Part shown: piece by piece, positions 63,952 to 64,000 of the stretch
Layout: each line of letters opens with the position of its first letter
How positions within the stretch are numbered: position 1 is the stretch's first letter
Source: Paraburkholderia sp. SG-MS1
Lineage (GTDB): Bacteria; Pseudomonadota; Gammaproteobacteria; Burkholderiales; Burkholderiaceae
DNA length: 64,000 nt
Assembly: GCF_012275575.1 (NCBI RefSeq)
Contig: NZ_NPIH01000276.1
Coordinates: 62,001 to 126,000, forward strand
Direction of reading: 5' to 3'
Program-made: the position numbers and the translations under genes
The notes under the pieces: generated by a model
Seen by the model: the letters and a program-made list of their open reading frames with translations, nothing else
Database searches by the model: none
What the model was told of the DNA's origin: nothing

Positions 63952-64000
63952 GCGGCCTCCTTGTTCGCGCCGTCGCCAGTGTCGTGCGCATCATTGTCCG
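63948..64000 (-). CDS. livM: C-terminal end of LivM-type permease (cut by window edge)
   Basis: Seventeen codons ending NKEAA-stop overlap the livG start (ATGA). The acidic tail DNDAHDTGDGANKEAA is not conserved, so identity rests on the position directly before livG in an expected liv gene order. Confidence 0.55.
   Translation of the reverse strand, partial: DNDAHDTGDGANKEAA

Noticed and set aside
1..64000. CRISPR array, prophage, rRNA operon
   Set aside because: No regularly spaced repeats, no cas or phage structural genes and no rRNA sequence were seen.

Overview
The window reads as a chromosome segment from a Burkholderiaceae bacterium, most likely Paraburkholderia or a close relative. 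The evidence is a Burkholderia-type general porin, a fused dihydroxyacetone kinase, an M81/M20 hydrolase pair next to a Liv ABC transporter, and a selenocysteine-dependent formate dehydrogenase with all its sel genes. Family assignments come from reading motifs and overall protein resemblance. No database search was run.

The window has two halves of different character. Bases 1 to about 36,600 form an accessory catabolic region: looser spacing, visibly less GC-rich, with many gene relics and broken insertion sequences (IS6, IS21, IS3). From 36,618 to the end is compact, GC-rich, core-like chromosome. The boundary lies at the 3' end of selC (tRNA-Sec), a classical island integration site. No integrase or second attachment site is visible here.

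Accessory half, left to right: a partial IclR regulator; a set of dehydrogenase, thiolase, acyl-CoA synthetase and gamma-carbonic-anhydrase-like genes; a D-lactate dehydrogenase; a CoA-transferase / HMG-CoA-lyase-like / LeuC-like / LeuD-like operon that would fit citraconate or citramalate breakdown to acetyl-CoA and pyruvate; an MFS carrier, a hemerythrin-like protein, two SDRs, a P450 and a porin; then an alpha/beta hydrolase, TetR and LuxR regulators, a second P450, two NIPSNAP proteins, an MHS carrier, an FMN/[2Fe-2S] oxygenase reductase and a VOC protein. At least six of these transcription units are preceded by the same unusual G/C-rich element, GTCCCC-N6-GGGGRY followed by a fixed G, usually 30-75 bp before the start codon. 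This looks like a shared operator and is the main candidate for an undescribed system.

Core half: selC, selB, selA, fdhE, fdoI, fdoH and fdoG (with an in-frame UGA at codon 197 and a SECIS hairpin) on the minus strand; divergently selD, mnmH/selU and a DUF318/ArsP-like permease. Together they form one formate oxidation and selenium utilisation locus. Next comes an IclR-controlled degradative operon (cyclase, SDR, 3-hydroxyacyl-CoA dehydrogenase, AtoE-type carrier, muconolactone-isomerase-like and YciI-like proteins) with a divergent MHS transporter. After a strong terminator come dihydroxyacetone kinase, tRNA-Val(GAC), an M81 peptidase-like protein with an M20 amidohydrolase, and LivF/LivG plus the last codons of LivM.
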